Source: CAVQAH01 sp963784195 (GTDB lineage: Bacteria > Acidobacteriota > Vicinamibacteria > Vicinamibacterales > 2-12-FULL-66-21). Taken from it: DNA of 64,000 bases. The translations under genes and the position numbers were made by a program. Positions 16,968 through 25,538 of this stretch are shown piece after piece. The notes beneath the pieces are model-generated. The model ran no database searches, had not been told where the DNA came from, and saw only the letters and a program-made list of their open reading frames with translations. The stretch covers positions 48,461-112,460 of the forward strand of contig CAWARA010000023.1 of the NCBI GenBank assembly GCA_963784195.1. Direction: 5' to 3'. Positions within the stretch are counted from its first letter, which is position 1. Each line of letters starts with the position of its first letter.

Positions 16968-18352
16968 CGAACCGCGACGGCACTGAGCGTTCGCCGGATT
17001 CCTCGCAACGAGAGTCACCAGCCGCACCGCGGGTCGCGATCGTGCACGACTGGCTGACCGGCATGCGCGGCGGCGAGAAGGTGCTGGAGGCGATCTGCGA
17101 TCTCTATCCGGAGGCGCCCATCTTCACCCTGGTGCGCGTGCCCGGCAGGCTGTCGCCCCGTCTCGAATCCCGCCGGATCCGGACGTCGATCCTGCAGCGG
17201 TTCCCGTCAGCCGGCCGTGCCTACCGCCAGTACCTGCCGTTCTTCCCTGCCATCATCGAGCTCTTCGATCTGGATGGGTACGACCTGGTGATCAGCAGCA
17301 GCCACTGCGCCGCCAAGTCGGTGATTCGCGCGGGGCGGGCGGTGCACGTCTGCTACTGCCACTCCCCCATGCGCTACGCCTGGGACCAGTTCGACGCGTA
17401 TTTTGGTGCCGAGCAGGTGGGCCGTCTGCGGAACCGGATCCTCAAGCCGGTGCTTGCCGGCCTGGCGCGGTGGGATCGTACGACCGCGGGACGCGTGGAC
17501 CGCTACGTGGCGAACTCCCGCTATGTTGCCGGGCGGATCCGCCGATACTATAATCGCGGGTCGATTGTCGTGTATCCTCCTGTAGATACGGCATTTTATC
17601 GTCCCGCCGACCGCCGCGAGCCAGACCCCAGTTTTCTCGTCGTGTCTGCCCTCGTCCCGTACAAAAGGGTCGAACTGGCAATCGAGGCCTGCCGGCGCGT
17701 CGGGGCGCCGCTCAAAGTGGTCGGGCGCGGCCCGGAGATGGCCCGGCTTCAGCGCCTGGCGGGGCCGGCGACCGAGTTTCTGGGTTGGCGATCGGACGAG
17801 GACGTAAGGGACCTGTATCAGCGTGCCGCCGCCGTCCTGCTGCCGGGAGTCGAGGACTTTGGAATGGTGCCCGTCGAAGCACAGGCATGCGGAACGCCGG
17901 TCGTGGCGCTGGCGTCAGGTGGGGCCAGGGAAACGGTGATAGACGGCCAGACCGGCATCCTGGCAGAGGACGCGACAGCCGCTGCCTTTGCTGACGCGTT
18001 GACGCGCGCGCGTCGAATTTCCTTCGACGCCCAGGCCATCAGGGATCACGCACTGCGTTTCTCACGCGACCGATTCATGAGCGAGTTCAAGCGGGCGGTG
18101 GATGAGGCCGTTGGCACGAGCCGGGCCGGGGCTCGGTGCTCGGTGCTCGGCCTGCCCGCCGGCTTGCGCGCCGAAGCCTTGGCGGAGGCGGGAGCCCTGG
18201 CGAACGCGGGGACTCGATCGACGCCGAGAACGCTGCGCCATTTCCGCAAAGTGACAACTCTGCCGCCCGCGAGGATGTCGCTGCCGCCGCAAGGTGTCCC
18301 CATAGTGGCAACTCTGCCGCCCGCGAGGACGAACAATGATGCGGCGGTATAA
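16964..18352 (+). CDS. Family 4 (GT-B) glycosyltransferase with a repeat-derived C-terminal tail
   Basis: 462 residues from TTG at 16964, which overlaps the previous stop (TTGA). Core motifs are VAIVHDWLTGMRGGEKVLE, CYCHSPMRYAWD, VVSALVPYKRVELAIEA and LLPGVEDFGMVPVEAQACGTPVVA. It resembles WbaZ/mannosyltransferase-like enzymes. The normal enzyme ends near residue 385. The last 75 or so residues are low-complexity and are encoded by heptamer (GCTCGGT), family C and direct-repeat DNA at 18131-18329. The 3' end overlaps the start of the next gene by 17 bases. Confidence 0.87.
   Translation: MTNRDGTERSPDSSQRESPAAPRVAIVHDWLTGMRGGEKVLEAICDLYPEAPIFTLVRVPGRLSPRLESRRIRTSILQRFPSAGRAYRQYLPFFPAIIELFDLDGYDLVISSSHCAAKSVIRAGRAVHVCYCHSPMRYAWDQFDAYFGAEQVGRLRNRILKPVLAGLARWDRTTAGRVDRYVANSRYVAGRIRRYYNRGSIVVYPPVDTAFYRPADRREPDPSFLVVSALVPYKRVELAIEACRRVGAPLKVVGRGPEMARLQRLAGPATEFLGWRSDEDVRDLYQRAAAVLLPGVEDFGMVPVEAQACGTPVVALASGGARETVIDGQTGILAEDATAAAFADALTRARRISFDAQAIRDHALRFSRDRFMSEFKRAVDEAVGTSRAGARCSVLGLPAGLRAEALAEAGALANAGTRSTPRTLRHFRKVTTLPPARMSLPPQGVPIVATLPPARTNNDAAV
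18131..18329. repeat. Composite repeat block forming a glycosyltransferase C-terminus
   Basis: Three parts are visible. GCTCGGT is repeated nearly three times (18131-18149). A family C copy inverted relative to 13471-13556 follows (18151-18210). A 25-base direct repeat then occurs at 18251-18275 and 18305-18329. All are translated as the tail of the upstream glycosyltransferase. Confidence 0.72.
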
Positions 18353-19769
18353 CCGCCTGCTCGTCCTCTTCTACGTCCTCACCGACGCGGTCATCGCAAT
18401 GGCCGCCTTCGCGCTCGCGTACCTCGTTCGGTTTTTCGGCGGCTTCCCCGTCTGGCAAGGCGTGCCCGAGTTCGATTGGTACGCGCGCCTGCTGCCCTGG
18501 ATCGGGATGCTCGTACCGATCGCGTTCCACATCCAGGGCATCTACCGCCTCCGCCGCGGCCGCTCGCGCGTGGACGATTTCTTTGCCGTGTTCGTCGGCA
18601 GCACGCTCGCCGTCGTGCTCGGGATCATCGGCACTCTCTATTACCGCACCTACTACTTGTCGGACGCTCTGAAAGCCGCCGGCGTCTACGAGGTGTCGCA
18701 GGGCGTCTGGCTGCTGTTCCTGGTGATCAACGTCCTCCTGACATATGCGTCGCGCGAAATCGTCAGGGAGGCGCTGGAACGACGCTGGCGCGCCGGCATC
18801 GGGCTGAAACGCGTGCTGATTGCCGGCGCGGGCGATCTCGGGCGCATGGTGGCCGACAAGCTCCTCGAGCATCGCGAGCTGGGGTTCAAGGTCGTCGGCT
18901 TCCTCGACGATCGCTCGGGCGATCACATTGGCTATCGCGGCCTGCCGCTGCTCGGCACGCTCGCCGAAGCCGACGAGGTCGTGCGCCAGGAAAAAATCGA
19001 CCACCTCTACGTCACGCTGCCGCTCGAAGAGCACGTGAAGATGCTCGGCCTCGTCGAGGCGACGAACCGGGAGGGTGTCGACGTGCACGTCGTTCCCGAC
19101 CTTCTGCAGTTCATCGCGTTGCGCGCCCGCCTCGAGAACCTCGACGGCGTGCCGATCATCAGCCTCAACGACGTGCCCTTGCGGGGGTTCAACAGCGTCC
19201 TGAAGCGTTCGATCGACGTCGTGATCTCCGGCATCGCGCTGGTGTTGCTCTCGCTCCCGTTCCTGATCATCGCGGCACTCATCCGCCGGACGTCGCAGGG
19301 CACCGTGTTCTACACGCAGGAGCGCATGGGGCTCGATGGCAAGGCGTTCCAGGTCTACAAGTTCCGTTCGATGTACGAGGGCGCTGAAGACGAGACCGGG
19401 CCGGTCTGGGCGCGCGAGAACGATCCGCGCTGCACACCGGTCGGCCGCTGGTTGCGCCGGCTCGATCTCGACGAGTTGCCGCAGTTCTGGAACGTCTTCC
19501 GCGGCGACATGTCCATCGTCGGGCCGCGGCCCGAGCGGCCGTATTTCGTGGAGCAGTTCAAGCATCGCATTCCGCAGTACATGCTGCGCCACAAGGTGAA
19601 GGCAGGGATTACCGGCTGGGCGCAGGTCAACGGCTGGCGCGGCAACACCTCGCTCGAGAAGCGCATCGAGTACGACCTCTACTACATCGAAAACTGGTCG
19701 GTGGGCCTGGATATCAAGATCATGTGGCTGACCGTCCTGAAGGGAATTCAGAAGCACTCTCATGCCTAG
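18336..19769 (+). CDS. Undecaprenyl-phosphate sugar phosphotransferase (WcaJ-like priming enzyme)
   Basis: 477 residues. Four to five N-terminal membrane helices are followed by a Rossmann-like domain (LIAGAGDLGRMVADKL) and a C-terminal bacterial sugar transferase domain. That domain begins at KRSIDVVISG and contains YKFRSMYEGAE, LDELPQFWNVFRGDMSIVGPRPE and KAGITGWAQVNG. Such enzymes start repeat-unit synthesis by moving a sugar-1-phosphate, usually glucose or galactose, to undecaprenyl phosphate. It overlaps the previous gene by 17 bases and the next by eight, so the cluster is one unit here. Its presence marks the region as exopolysaccharide, capsule or O-antigen synthesis. Confidence 0.93.
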   Translation: MMRRYNRLLVLFYVLTDAVIAMAAFALAYLVRFFGGFPVWQGVPEFDWYARLLPWIGMLVPIAFHIQGIYRLRRGRSRVDDFFAVFVGSTLAVVLGIIGTLYYRTYYLSDALKAAGVYEVSQGVWLLFLVINVLLTYASREIVREALERRWRAGIGLKRVLIAGAGDLGRMVADKLLEHRELGFKVVGFLDDRSGDHIGYRGLPLLGTLAEADEVVRQEKIDHLYVTLPLEEHVKMLGLVEATNREGVDVHVVPDLLQFIALRARLENLDGVPIISLNDVPLRGFNSVLKRSIDVVISGIALVLLSLPFLIIAALIRRTSQGTVFYTQERMGLDGKAFQVYKFRSMYEGAEDETGPVWARENDPRCTPVGRWLRRLDLDELPQFWNVFRGDMSIVGPRPERPYFVEQFKHRIPQYMLRHKVKAGITGWAQVNGWRGNTSLEKRIEYDLYYIENWSVGLDIKIMWLTVLKGIQKHSHA

Positions 19770-20700
19770 AATCGTCATTACCGGAGCGGCGGGATTCATC
19801 GGTTCGCATCTCGCTGAAACACTGCTCGACCGCGGACATTCGGTCGTCGGCATCGACAATCTTTCGACCGGCAGTACAGCCAATATCGCGCATCTGGCGA
19901 ATCGCGATTTCCTGTTCATCAAGCACGACGTCACCAACTACGTTTACGTCGAGGGGCCCGTGGACGCGGTCCTTCACTGGGCCAGCCCGGCAAGCCCGAT
20001 CGATTACCTCGAGCTGCCGATTCCGACGCTGAAAGTCGGGGCGCTCGGCACGCACAAGGCGCTCGGCCTCGCAAAAGCGAAGAAGGCGCGCTTCGTTCTG
20101 GCCTCGACGTCTGAGGTTTACGGCGATCCGCTCGAGCATCCGCAGAAGGAGACGTATTGGGGCAACGTCAACCCCATCGGTCCGCGCGGTGTGTACGACG
20201 AAGCCAAGCGCTTCGCCGAGGCGATGACGACGGCCTATCACCGGTATCACGGGGTAGACGCGAAGATCGTGCGCATCTTCAACACGTATGGACCGCGCAT
20301 GCGGCTGCATGATGGACGTGCGGTCCCGGCCTTCATGAGCCAGGCGCTCCGCGGCGAGGACATCACGATCTTCGGATCGGGGAAACAGACGCGCAGCTTC
20401 TGCTACGTCACGGATCTGGTGGAGGGCATCATTCGACTGATGGAGTCGAACGTCAACGAGCCGGTGAACATCGGCAACCCCCACGAGATGACCATCGAGG
20501 ACATCGCGCGCGAGATCCTGCGACTCACGGGAGCCTCGAGCAAGATCGTCTACCGACCGTTGCCCGAGGACGATCCCAAGGTCCGTCAGCCCGACATCAC
20601 CAAAGCGCGAACGCTGCTCGGCTGGGAGCCGAAGGTGAAGCTGGAGGACGGGCTGCGGAAGACCCTCGCCTACTTCAAGGAAAAAGTCAGCCAGAGCTGA
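19762..20700 (+). CDS. UDP-glucuronate decarboxylase (UDP-xylose synthase)
   Basis: 312 residues of the extended SDR family. It has the NAD motif TGAAGFIGSH, the UXS-type HWASPASPIDY and the catalytic YDEAK, followed by NTYGPRMRLHDGRAVPAF and GSGKQTRSFCYVTDLVEG. These are characteristic of UDP-glucuronate decarboxylases, which make UDP-xylose. The substrate would come from Ugd encoded divergently at 10896. It is the last gene of the plus-strand glycan cluster and converges with the coiled-coil gene after an 18-base gap. Confidence 0.9.
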   Translation: MPRIVITGAAGFIGSHLAETLLDRGHSVVGIDNLSTGSTANIAHLANRDFLFIKHDVTNYVYVEGPVDAVLHWASPASPIDYLELPIPTLKVGALGTHKALGLAKAKKARFVLASTSEVYGDPLEHPQKETYWGNVNPIGPRGVYDEAKRFAEAMTTAYHRYHGVDAKIVRIFNTYGPRMRLHDGRAVPAFMSQALRGEDITIFGSGKQTRSFCYVTDLVEGIIRLMESNVNEPVNIGNPHEMTIEDIAREILRLTGASSKIVYRPLPEDDPKVRQPDITKARTLLGWEPKVKLEDGLRKTLAYFKEKVSQS

Positions 20701-20718
20701 GCCCGTCGGGCCGGACGA

Positions 20719-23433
20719 TCAGGCCAGCTTCTTCTTCTCTGCGGACGGGGTCTTGGCGCGAAGCTGCCGGATCCCCGTCTGGATCCGTTCGGCGAGCTCA
20801 CGCTCGGTCTGCAGACCTTTGATCGTGGACTGCGCTTCCCTGACCATCTCGCCGAGGCGGTTGCAGCTCTCGATCGCGTGATCCATCACGGCGCGCTGCT
20901 CGCCGAGCGTTTCCACGTTGAGGCGGACGTCCTCGAGCATGTTCAGGATCACGCTCGTCTTGACCTGGACCTCGTCGACCAGTTGCCGCCGCCCATGAAT
21001 TGACGCGATGCGCGACTCCGTCTCGCCGATGCATCCAATCAGCTCGTCCACGCGCTCGCGCAAGGCAGCCAACTCGTTGCGATGGCTCTCCACGTACTCG
21101 AGATCCGCGCGGCTCTTCATGCCTACGGCGTGAACGGCTTCGACCTGGCGGCGTACGGCCTCGACGATGGCTTCGCGCTGTCCGAGCTCCTGAACCCGGC
21201 GGTCGACGTCCTCGGTGAGCCCCTGCAGTTCTTCGAGACGCGAATGAACGGCCATCATGCGCTTGTCCGCCATCGAGAGCTGTTTGCGGCGAGCCTCGGC
21301 GCTGGCGGCTGTCGCCTGGAGCTGCTGAAGCTGGTCGTCGGCCGTTTCGATGTGAATCGAAACTTCCTTCTGCCTGGCTTCGGCGCGCGCCAGCTCGGCG
21401 TACAGATCGTCCTTGATCTCCTGTGACTTCTCGAGTTGCGCGGTGAGCGAGTGAACTTGTGAGAGACGCTCGGCGGCCGCGGCGGCAGCGTTGCGGCTCT
21501 CGGCGAGCAGCTCGACGAGCCGGCGTTCCTGGCCAACCAGCTCGGCGTCAGAGACCCGCAGCGACTCGACCCGGCCCGACGCCTGCGAAATGCGGTCCTC
21601 GAACGTCGCCAGCTTGTCGTGCAGCGGAGCCAGCATCTCCTCGATTGCCGTCACGTCGTCCAGTTTCTGGCGTGTCTCCGTCACGCGAATCGACACGCGG
21701 TCGATCTCGTGTTCGAGCGTTTCCATTTCAGCGCGCCGTGCGTGCTGGTCTTTCAGCTTGCGGTCGGTCTCCGCGACCAGCTCGTTCAGCTTCGCCAGGC
21801 GGTGTTCGACCTGCTCGACGAGCTGACGCTGGGCGCCAAGCCGAGTGGCTCGCTGTTCGAGGGCGTCGGCCGCGGTCGCGAGGGCGTCCGCTTTGCGGTT
21901 GGCTTCTTCCAGGACGCCCATGCGTCCCACGACGCCGTCCATCCGGGCCTGCAGCTCCGGGACCTCGGCGCTGAACTCGTTCATCCGCTGAACGAACCCC
22001 TCGAGCGCCCTGCGATCGGAGTTCAGCGCGTCGCGCATCCGCACGGCCTCGGCGTGGGTCGTGTGGAACGCATCCATCTCTTCGCGGACGCGGTCGAGAT
22101 GCTGACGGCTGGCGGCGACGGCTTCGTAACGCGTCGCGGTGCTCCGGGCCAGGACATCCACCTGGGCCAATGACTTCTCGAGCGCGTCGAGCGCCGCCTG
22201 CTTCTCCAGCGCGGCATCGGCCCGATCGCCAAACGTCGTCATGTCGCGCGACAACTGGTCCACGCGCGCTGAGATGGAGGTGACGCGTCCTTCCCGCTCG
22301 GCGAGACTCTCGACGCCAAGCTCGAGGTTGCCGATGCGATCGCTCAAGGCCTTCACGCGTTCGTCGAAGGCGCTCAGCTGTCCGCGTTCGACCTCGATTC
22401 GATCGATATGCGTACGCACGACGTCCGACAGCGTCGAACGAGCCTGTTCGAGCTGCTTGATCTCGCGGGCAAACTCGTCCCGCGCGCGCATGCCGGCATC
22501 GAGCTGTGACCCGACGTCGCGCGCGACCTTTTCGACCTTGTCGACCGTCTCCTCGATCGCCGACGCATGCCGCGCCGCGTCGTCCAGCTTCTTGATCTGG
22601 ACCTCCATGTTCCAGATCATCTCGTTCAGCCGGTTCGACTCGACAACCGCCCGCTCGACGATGTGCTTCTGATTCTCGAGGACCTTGACCTTCTGCGAGA
22701 CGTGCTCGGCGAGCGCGTTCAAGCCGGTCAGGCGCTCCTCGGTGGCGCGGCTCATCTCCTGGAGCTGCGGCAACACGCTCAGGCGCTTCTCGACGTCGCG
22801 GACGATCTCCGCTGTCGCCGCCGTCCGCTTGTGCGTCTCGACCGAGCCCTCCTCCATCTGCTGCAACCGTGAGGTCACGTCCGACGACAGGCTGGCGAGC
22901 TTGTCGATCTGTTCCTGGAGGACGGCCGCATTTGTCGCGGCCGCGGCCGCATCTTTCGACGACTTCTGGACATCGCTGCGGATCTGCATGACCAGGGCAT
23001 GCTCGCTCCTGAGCGCCTCGAGGCTCTCGCGCGCGTCAGCGGCCTCGGCCGACAGCGTTTCGATCGCCTCGCGGTGCTGCTGCAGCCGGCCGTCAGGGCC
23101 GATCAGGGCGGAGGTCTCTTCCTCCGCCCTGGAGACGGTCTCAACGAGTGTGCGGATACGGCTCTCGATCGTCTCGAGCACTCTCGAGTGCGCTTCCGCC
23201 GTGTTCAGCCGGTCGGAAACCTGATCGATCCGCTCGTTCGCGTTCGTGACGAGCTGCTCGACGTCCTGCAGCCCCTTGCCGGCGGCGGCGAGCTTCGAGC
23301 TTTGCAACTGAATCTGGGTCAGCATCGTGCTGAGCGCCGCGCGCTCCTCACGTGAGGTGGCGATGACTTTCTCGAGGTCCAGCGCCTGCTGCTGCGCGGG
23401 TTTCGACTGGCCTTTCTTGAACGCTTCAAGCAT
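20719..23433 (-). CDS. Large coiled-coil protein of unknown function
   Basis: 904 residues from the ATG at 23433, preceded by AAGG seven bases upstream; a longer start at 23475 has no such signal. Almost the whole protein is heptad-patterned, charged alpha helix rich in Glu, Arg, Gln and Leu (for example VEQVEHRLAKLNELVAETDRK). No ATPase, membrane or other catalytic motif is visible, so it is not a canonical SMC, although SMC hinge and arm regions look similar. The C-terminus is basic (KTPSAEKKKLA). It lies between the glycan cluster and pgsA. A structural or scaffolding role is possible, but I do not recognise the family. Confidence 0.85.
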   Translation of the reverse strand: MLEAFKKGQSKPAQQQALDLEKVIATSREERAALSTMLTQIQLQSSKLAAAGKGLQDVEQLVTNANERIDQVSDRLNTAEAHSRVLETIESRIRTLVETVSRAEEETSALIGPDGRLQQHREAIETLSAEAADARESLEALRSEHALVMQIRSDVQKSSKDAAAAATNAAVLQEQIDKLASLSSDVTSRLQQMEEGSVETHKRTAATAEIVRDVEKRLSVLPQLQEMSRATEERLTGLNALAEHVSQKVKVLENQKHIVERAVVESNRLNEMIWNMEVQIKKLDDAARHASAIEETVDKVEKVARDVGSQLDAGMRARDEFAREIKQLEQARSTLSDVVRTHIDRIEVERGQLSAFDERVKALSDRIGNLELGVESLAEREGRVTSISARVDQLSRDMTTFGDRADAALEKQAALDALEKSLAQVDVLARSTATRYEAVAASRQHLDRVREEMDAFHTTHAEAVRMRDALNSDRRALEGFVQRMNEFSAEVPELQARMDGVVGRMGVLEEANRKADALATAADALEQRATRLGAQRQLVEQVEHRLAKLNELVAETDRKLKDQHARRAEMETLEHEIDRVSIRVTETRQKLDDVTAIEEMLAPLHDKLATFEDRISQASGRVESLRVSDAELVGQERRLVELLAESRNAAAAAAERLSQVHSLTAQLEKSQEIKDDLYAELARAEARQKEVSIHIETADDQLQQLQATAASAEARRKQLSMADKRMMAVHSRLEELQGLTEDVDRRVQELGQREAIVEAVRRQVEAVHAVGMKSRADLEYVESHRNELAALRERVDELIGCIGETESRIASIHGRRQLVDEVQVKTSVILNMLEDVRLNVETLGEQRAVMDHAIESCNRLGEMVREAQSTIKGLQTERELAERIQTGIRQLRAKTPSAEKKKLA

Positions 23434-23480
23434 TGGCGCGCCTTGATGATAGTGATGCAGTTTACGGAATTGCACACTGT

Positions 23481-23568
23481 CGTGGTCCGTGGTCCGTTGC
23501 TCGTGGCTCGTAGAACCCGTTGTTACATCTGGCCTTTCGGGCGACGAGCTACGAACGACGGACCACGG
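23481..23568. repeat. CGTRGYY heptamer hairpin (family A copy 2)
   Basis: Left arm 23481-23513 reads four and a half CGTRGYY words in register with period seven. The inverted arm is 23542-23568. It fills most of the 145-base gap between the coiled-coil gene start and the pgsA stop. Confidence 0.82.
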
Positions 23569-23578
23569 CAGTGATGCC

Positions 23579-24125
23579 TCAATGCCCCAGTTTTACAACC
23601 TGACCAACGTAGTGAAATGCGGAAACGAGGGTGATGGCGAGTGACGCGTATACAAATATCGTGACGACGCCAGACGGGCGTCCGAGGTAGTTGAAATACA
23701 GGGTCACCACGCCGGTCAGCACATACGTGGCCGTCGCGATTTTGCCGAACACCGACGGCCTGAACGTCCGTGGACCGACCGCCAGGTTGACGACCGCAAC
23801 GGTCAGAAGAATCGCCACATCGCGGCTGATCACCAGCACGGTGAACCACAGCGGCAAGCGGTTCGCGGACCCGATATCGGGCAGCGTCAGCATGATGAAC
23901 ATCGAGCCGAGGAGCAGCTTGTCGGCCATCGGGTCGAGCCAGGCCCCAAGCGTCGTCTTCTGGCCGCGCCGCCGCGCAATCAACCCGTCGAACAAATCCG
24001 TAATGCCGGCAGCGAAAAATGTTATCAGAGCCCAACCGCGGTAGCCGTACAAAAAGGAGGATGACGAAGGCCGGAACCATGACTATCCGGAGGATGGTCA
24101 GCTGGTTGGCGGCCGTGAGGTTCAT
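23579..24125 (-). pseudogene. pgsA: CDP-diacylglycerol-glycerol-3-phosphate 3-phosphatidyltransferase, one frameshift
   Basis: PgsA makes phosphatidylglycerol phosphate in the inner membrane. The ATG at 24125 begins MNLTAANQLTILRIVMVPAF. The CDP-alcohol phosphotransferase signature D-x2-DG-x2-AR-x8-G-x3-D-x3-D is complete in a different frame (DLFDGLIARRRG, then GAWLDPMADK). The two parts join if one base is removed from the run of five A (T on the coding strand) at 24051-24055, giving about 181 residues, the normal size. Because the enzyme is usually essential and the change is in a homopolymer, a consensus error is more likely than gene loss. The start overlaps the upstream gene's stop (ATGA). 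Confidence 0.88.
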
Positions 24126-25537
24126 CGGGTGACGCTTTCGGCGAGCTCTTCCAGCTTCTTCACCGCCGCGGCCGCTTCGGCCCCGGAGACGGGCCTCGCG
24201 AGTTGAAAGCTCCCATCGCCCAGGGGCACCATGACGCCCGCTTCGACCGCAAGCGATGCGGCGGGATAGGCGAGGTGACCCGGTGAGACGTCCGGGAACT
24301 TCCGACGGGCGGTGCGCCACGCTTCCGCGAGGCGGGGTCGTTCAGCCGCGATCAACGAGAGGACACGGCTGCAGGCCTGTGCGAGGTCTGCGCGCCGGAC
24401 CGCGTTGGCCGGCTGAAAGGTGTGGTTCGGGTAGACCTCCATGACCCCGGAGCGAGCGACCAGCAGAATCCACGGCGAGGCCCAGCTGCCTCGAGTGTCG
24501 GTGATGACGTCAGACGTCCGTCGTGGCGCGCGTTTGAGCAGATCGTCGAGCCGGACGCCGAGCAGCGCCGCGAGCTGCGCGCGCGAGACGCCGGGCGACG
24601 CTTCGATTTCTGAAAACTCCGGCGGCATCGCCGCGAGCAACAGTTTCTCGCGCAGGTCGTCGATCCGTCGCTCGATTCCGGGGTCAGGCTCGAGGGCGTG
24701 GGCCGCGTCGAAGGCTTCAACCGCCTTGACGAGCTCGCCCTGGGCTTCGTAGATCTCGCCGAGGGCGAGGAAATTGCGAGGCTCGGTCGGCTCGAGGTCG
24801 ACCGCCTTCTGCGCGTGTCCAAGGCCCGCGGGCAGGTCGCCCGCCCGACGCTCGACGACCGCAAGCTCGCGGTAGAGGAACGGGCTCTGAGGGGACGATG
24901 CGATCGCGCGTTGATACGCCGCGCGCGCTTCCGGCAGGCGTCCGGCCTCAGCCGCCTTCTGCGCTTCCGAGACGTCATCCTGAAGCCCGCGGAACCGAAG
25001 CACCTCGATGCGGCTCCGCAGCTGCGTGAGGTTGGCATCGGCGGCCACCGCGGCTTCGAAGCTCTTGAGCGCCATGTCCCGGTCGCCCAACGACAGCAGC
25101 GCTTCGCCGCGCCCCACGAGGGCCGGCACGTAGCGCGGATTCGCCACCACCGCGCGGTCGAAATGCGTCACGGCGCCATCGGAATTCTTGCGCGCCAGAC
25201 CGACCCACCCGAGCCCCGCCTCGGCCGGATAGAACTGCGGCATCAGCTGCAGCGTTGCGTCGAAGTTGCGTTCCGCCGCGCGCAGATCGCCTGCCTGAAG
25301 CCAGAGCCAGCCGGCATTGTGCCGTTCCAGCACGGGCGGTGTGCCAAGGCCCTCGGGGACGACCGGAAATACGAAATCGGGGAACTTCGCCGCAGCGGTC
25401 GGATCGGGCAGATCGACCTTCTTGGGAGCGCACGCCGCCGCGCCCGCGAGGAGCGACAGGACCGCGAGGAACGACAAAGGCCCGGGTAGCGACAAGGAAA
25501 TGCGGCCTGCGATCGAGCGGACGAGCATGCTGACCAT
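24122..25537 (-). CDS. Outer-envelope lipoprotein with TPR repeats and an SLH-like C-terminus
   Basis: 471 residues from ATG at 25537, one base after the hflX stop. A signal peptide ends in the lipobox LLAGAAAC, predicting lipidation. Residues about 65-290 carry five to six tetratricopeptide repeats (AGDLRAAERNFDATLQLMP, GDRDMALKSFEAAVAAD, GELVKAVEAFDAAHALEP). The C-terminal third resembles an S-layer homology repeat: an internal MEVYPNHTFQPANAVRRADLA-type stretch and then a FPDVSPGHLAYPAASLAVEAG-type stretch. This mix suggests a cell-envelope scaffold that binds wall or secondary polymer, but the partner is unknown. Co-transcribed with hflX and pgsA. Confidence 0.82.
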   Translation of the reverse strand: MVSMLVRSIAGRISLSLPGPLSFLAVLSLLAGAAACAPKKVDLPDPTAAAKFPDFVFPVVPEGLGTPPVLERHNAGWLWLQAGDLRAAERNFDATLQLMPQFYPAEAGLGWVGLARKNSDGAVTHFDRAVVANPRYVPALVGRGEALLSLGDRDMALKSFEAAVAADANLTQLRSRIEVLRFRGLQDDVSEAQKAAEAGRLPEARAAYQRAIASSPQSPFLYRELAVVERRAGDLPAGLGHAQKAVDLEPTEPRNFLALGEIYEAQGELVKAVEAFDAAHALEPDPGIERRIDDLREKLLLAAMPPEFSEIEASPGVSRAQLAALLGVRLDDLLKRAPRRTSDVITDTRGSWASPWILLVARSGVMEVYPNHTFQPANAVRRADLAQACSRVLSLIAAERPRLAEAWRTARRKFPDVSPGHLAYPAASLAVEAGVMVPLGDGSFQLARPVSGAEAAAAVKKLEELAESVTR

Positions 25538-25538
25538 G

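Noticed and set aside
20719..23433. Annotation of the coiled-coil protein as SMC
   Set aside because: No Walker A, Walker B or signature motif of an SMC head is present at either end.
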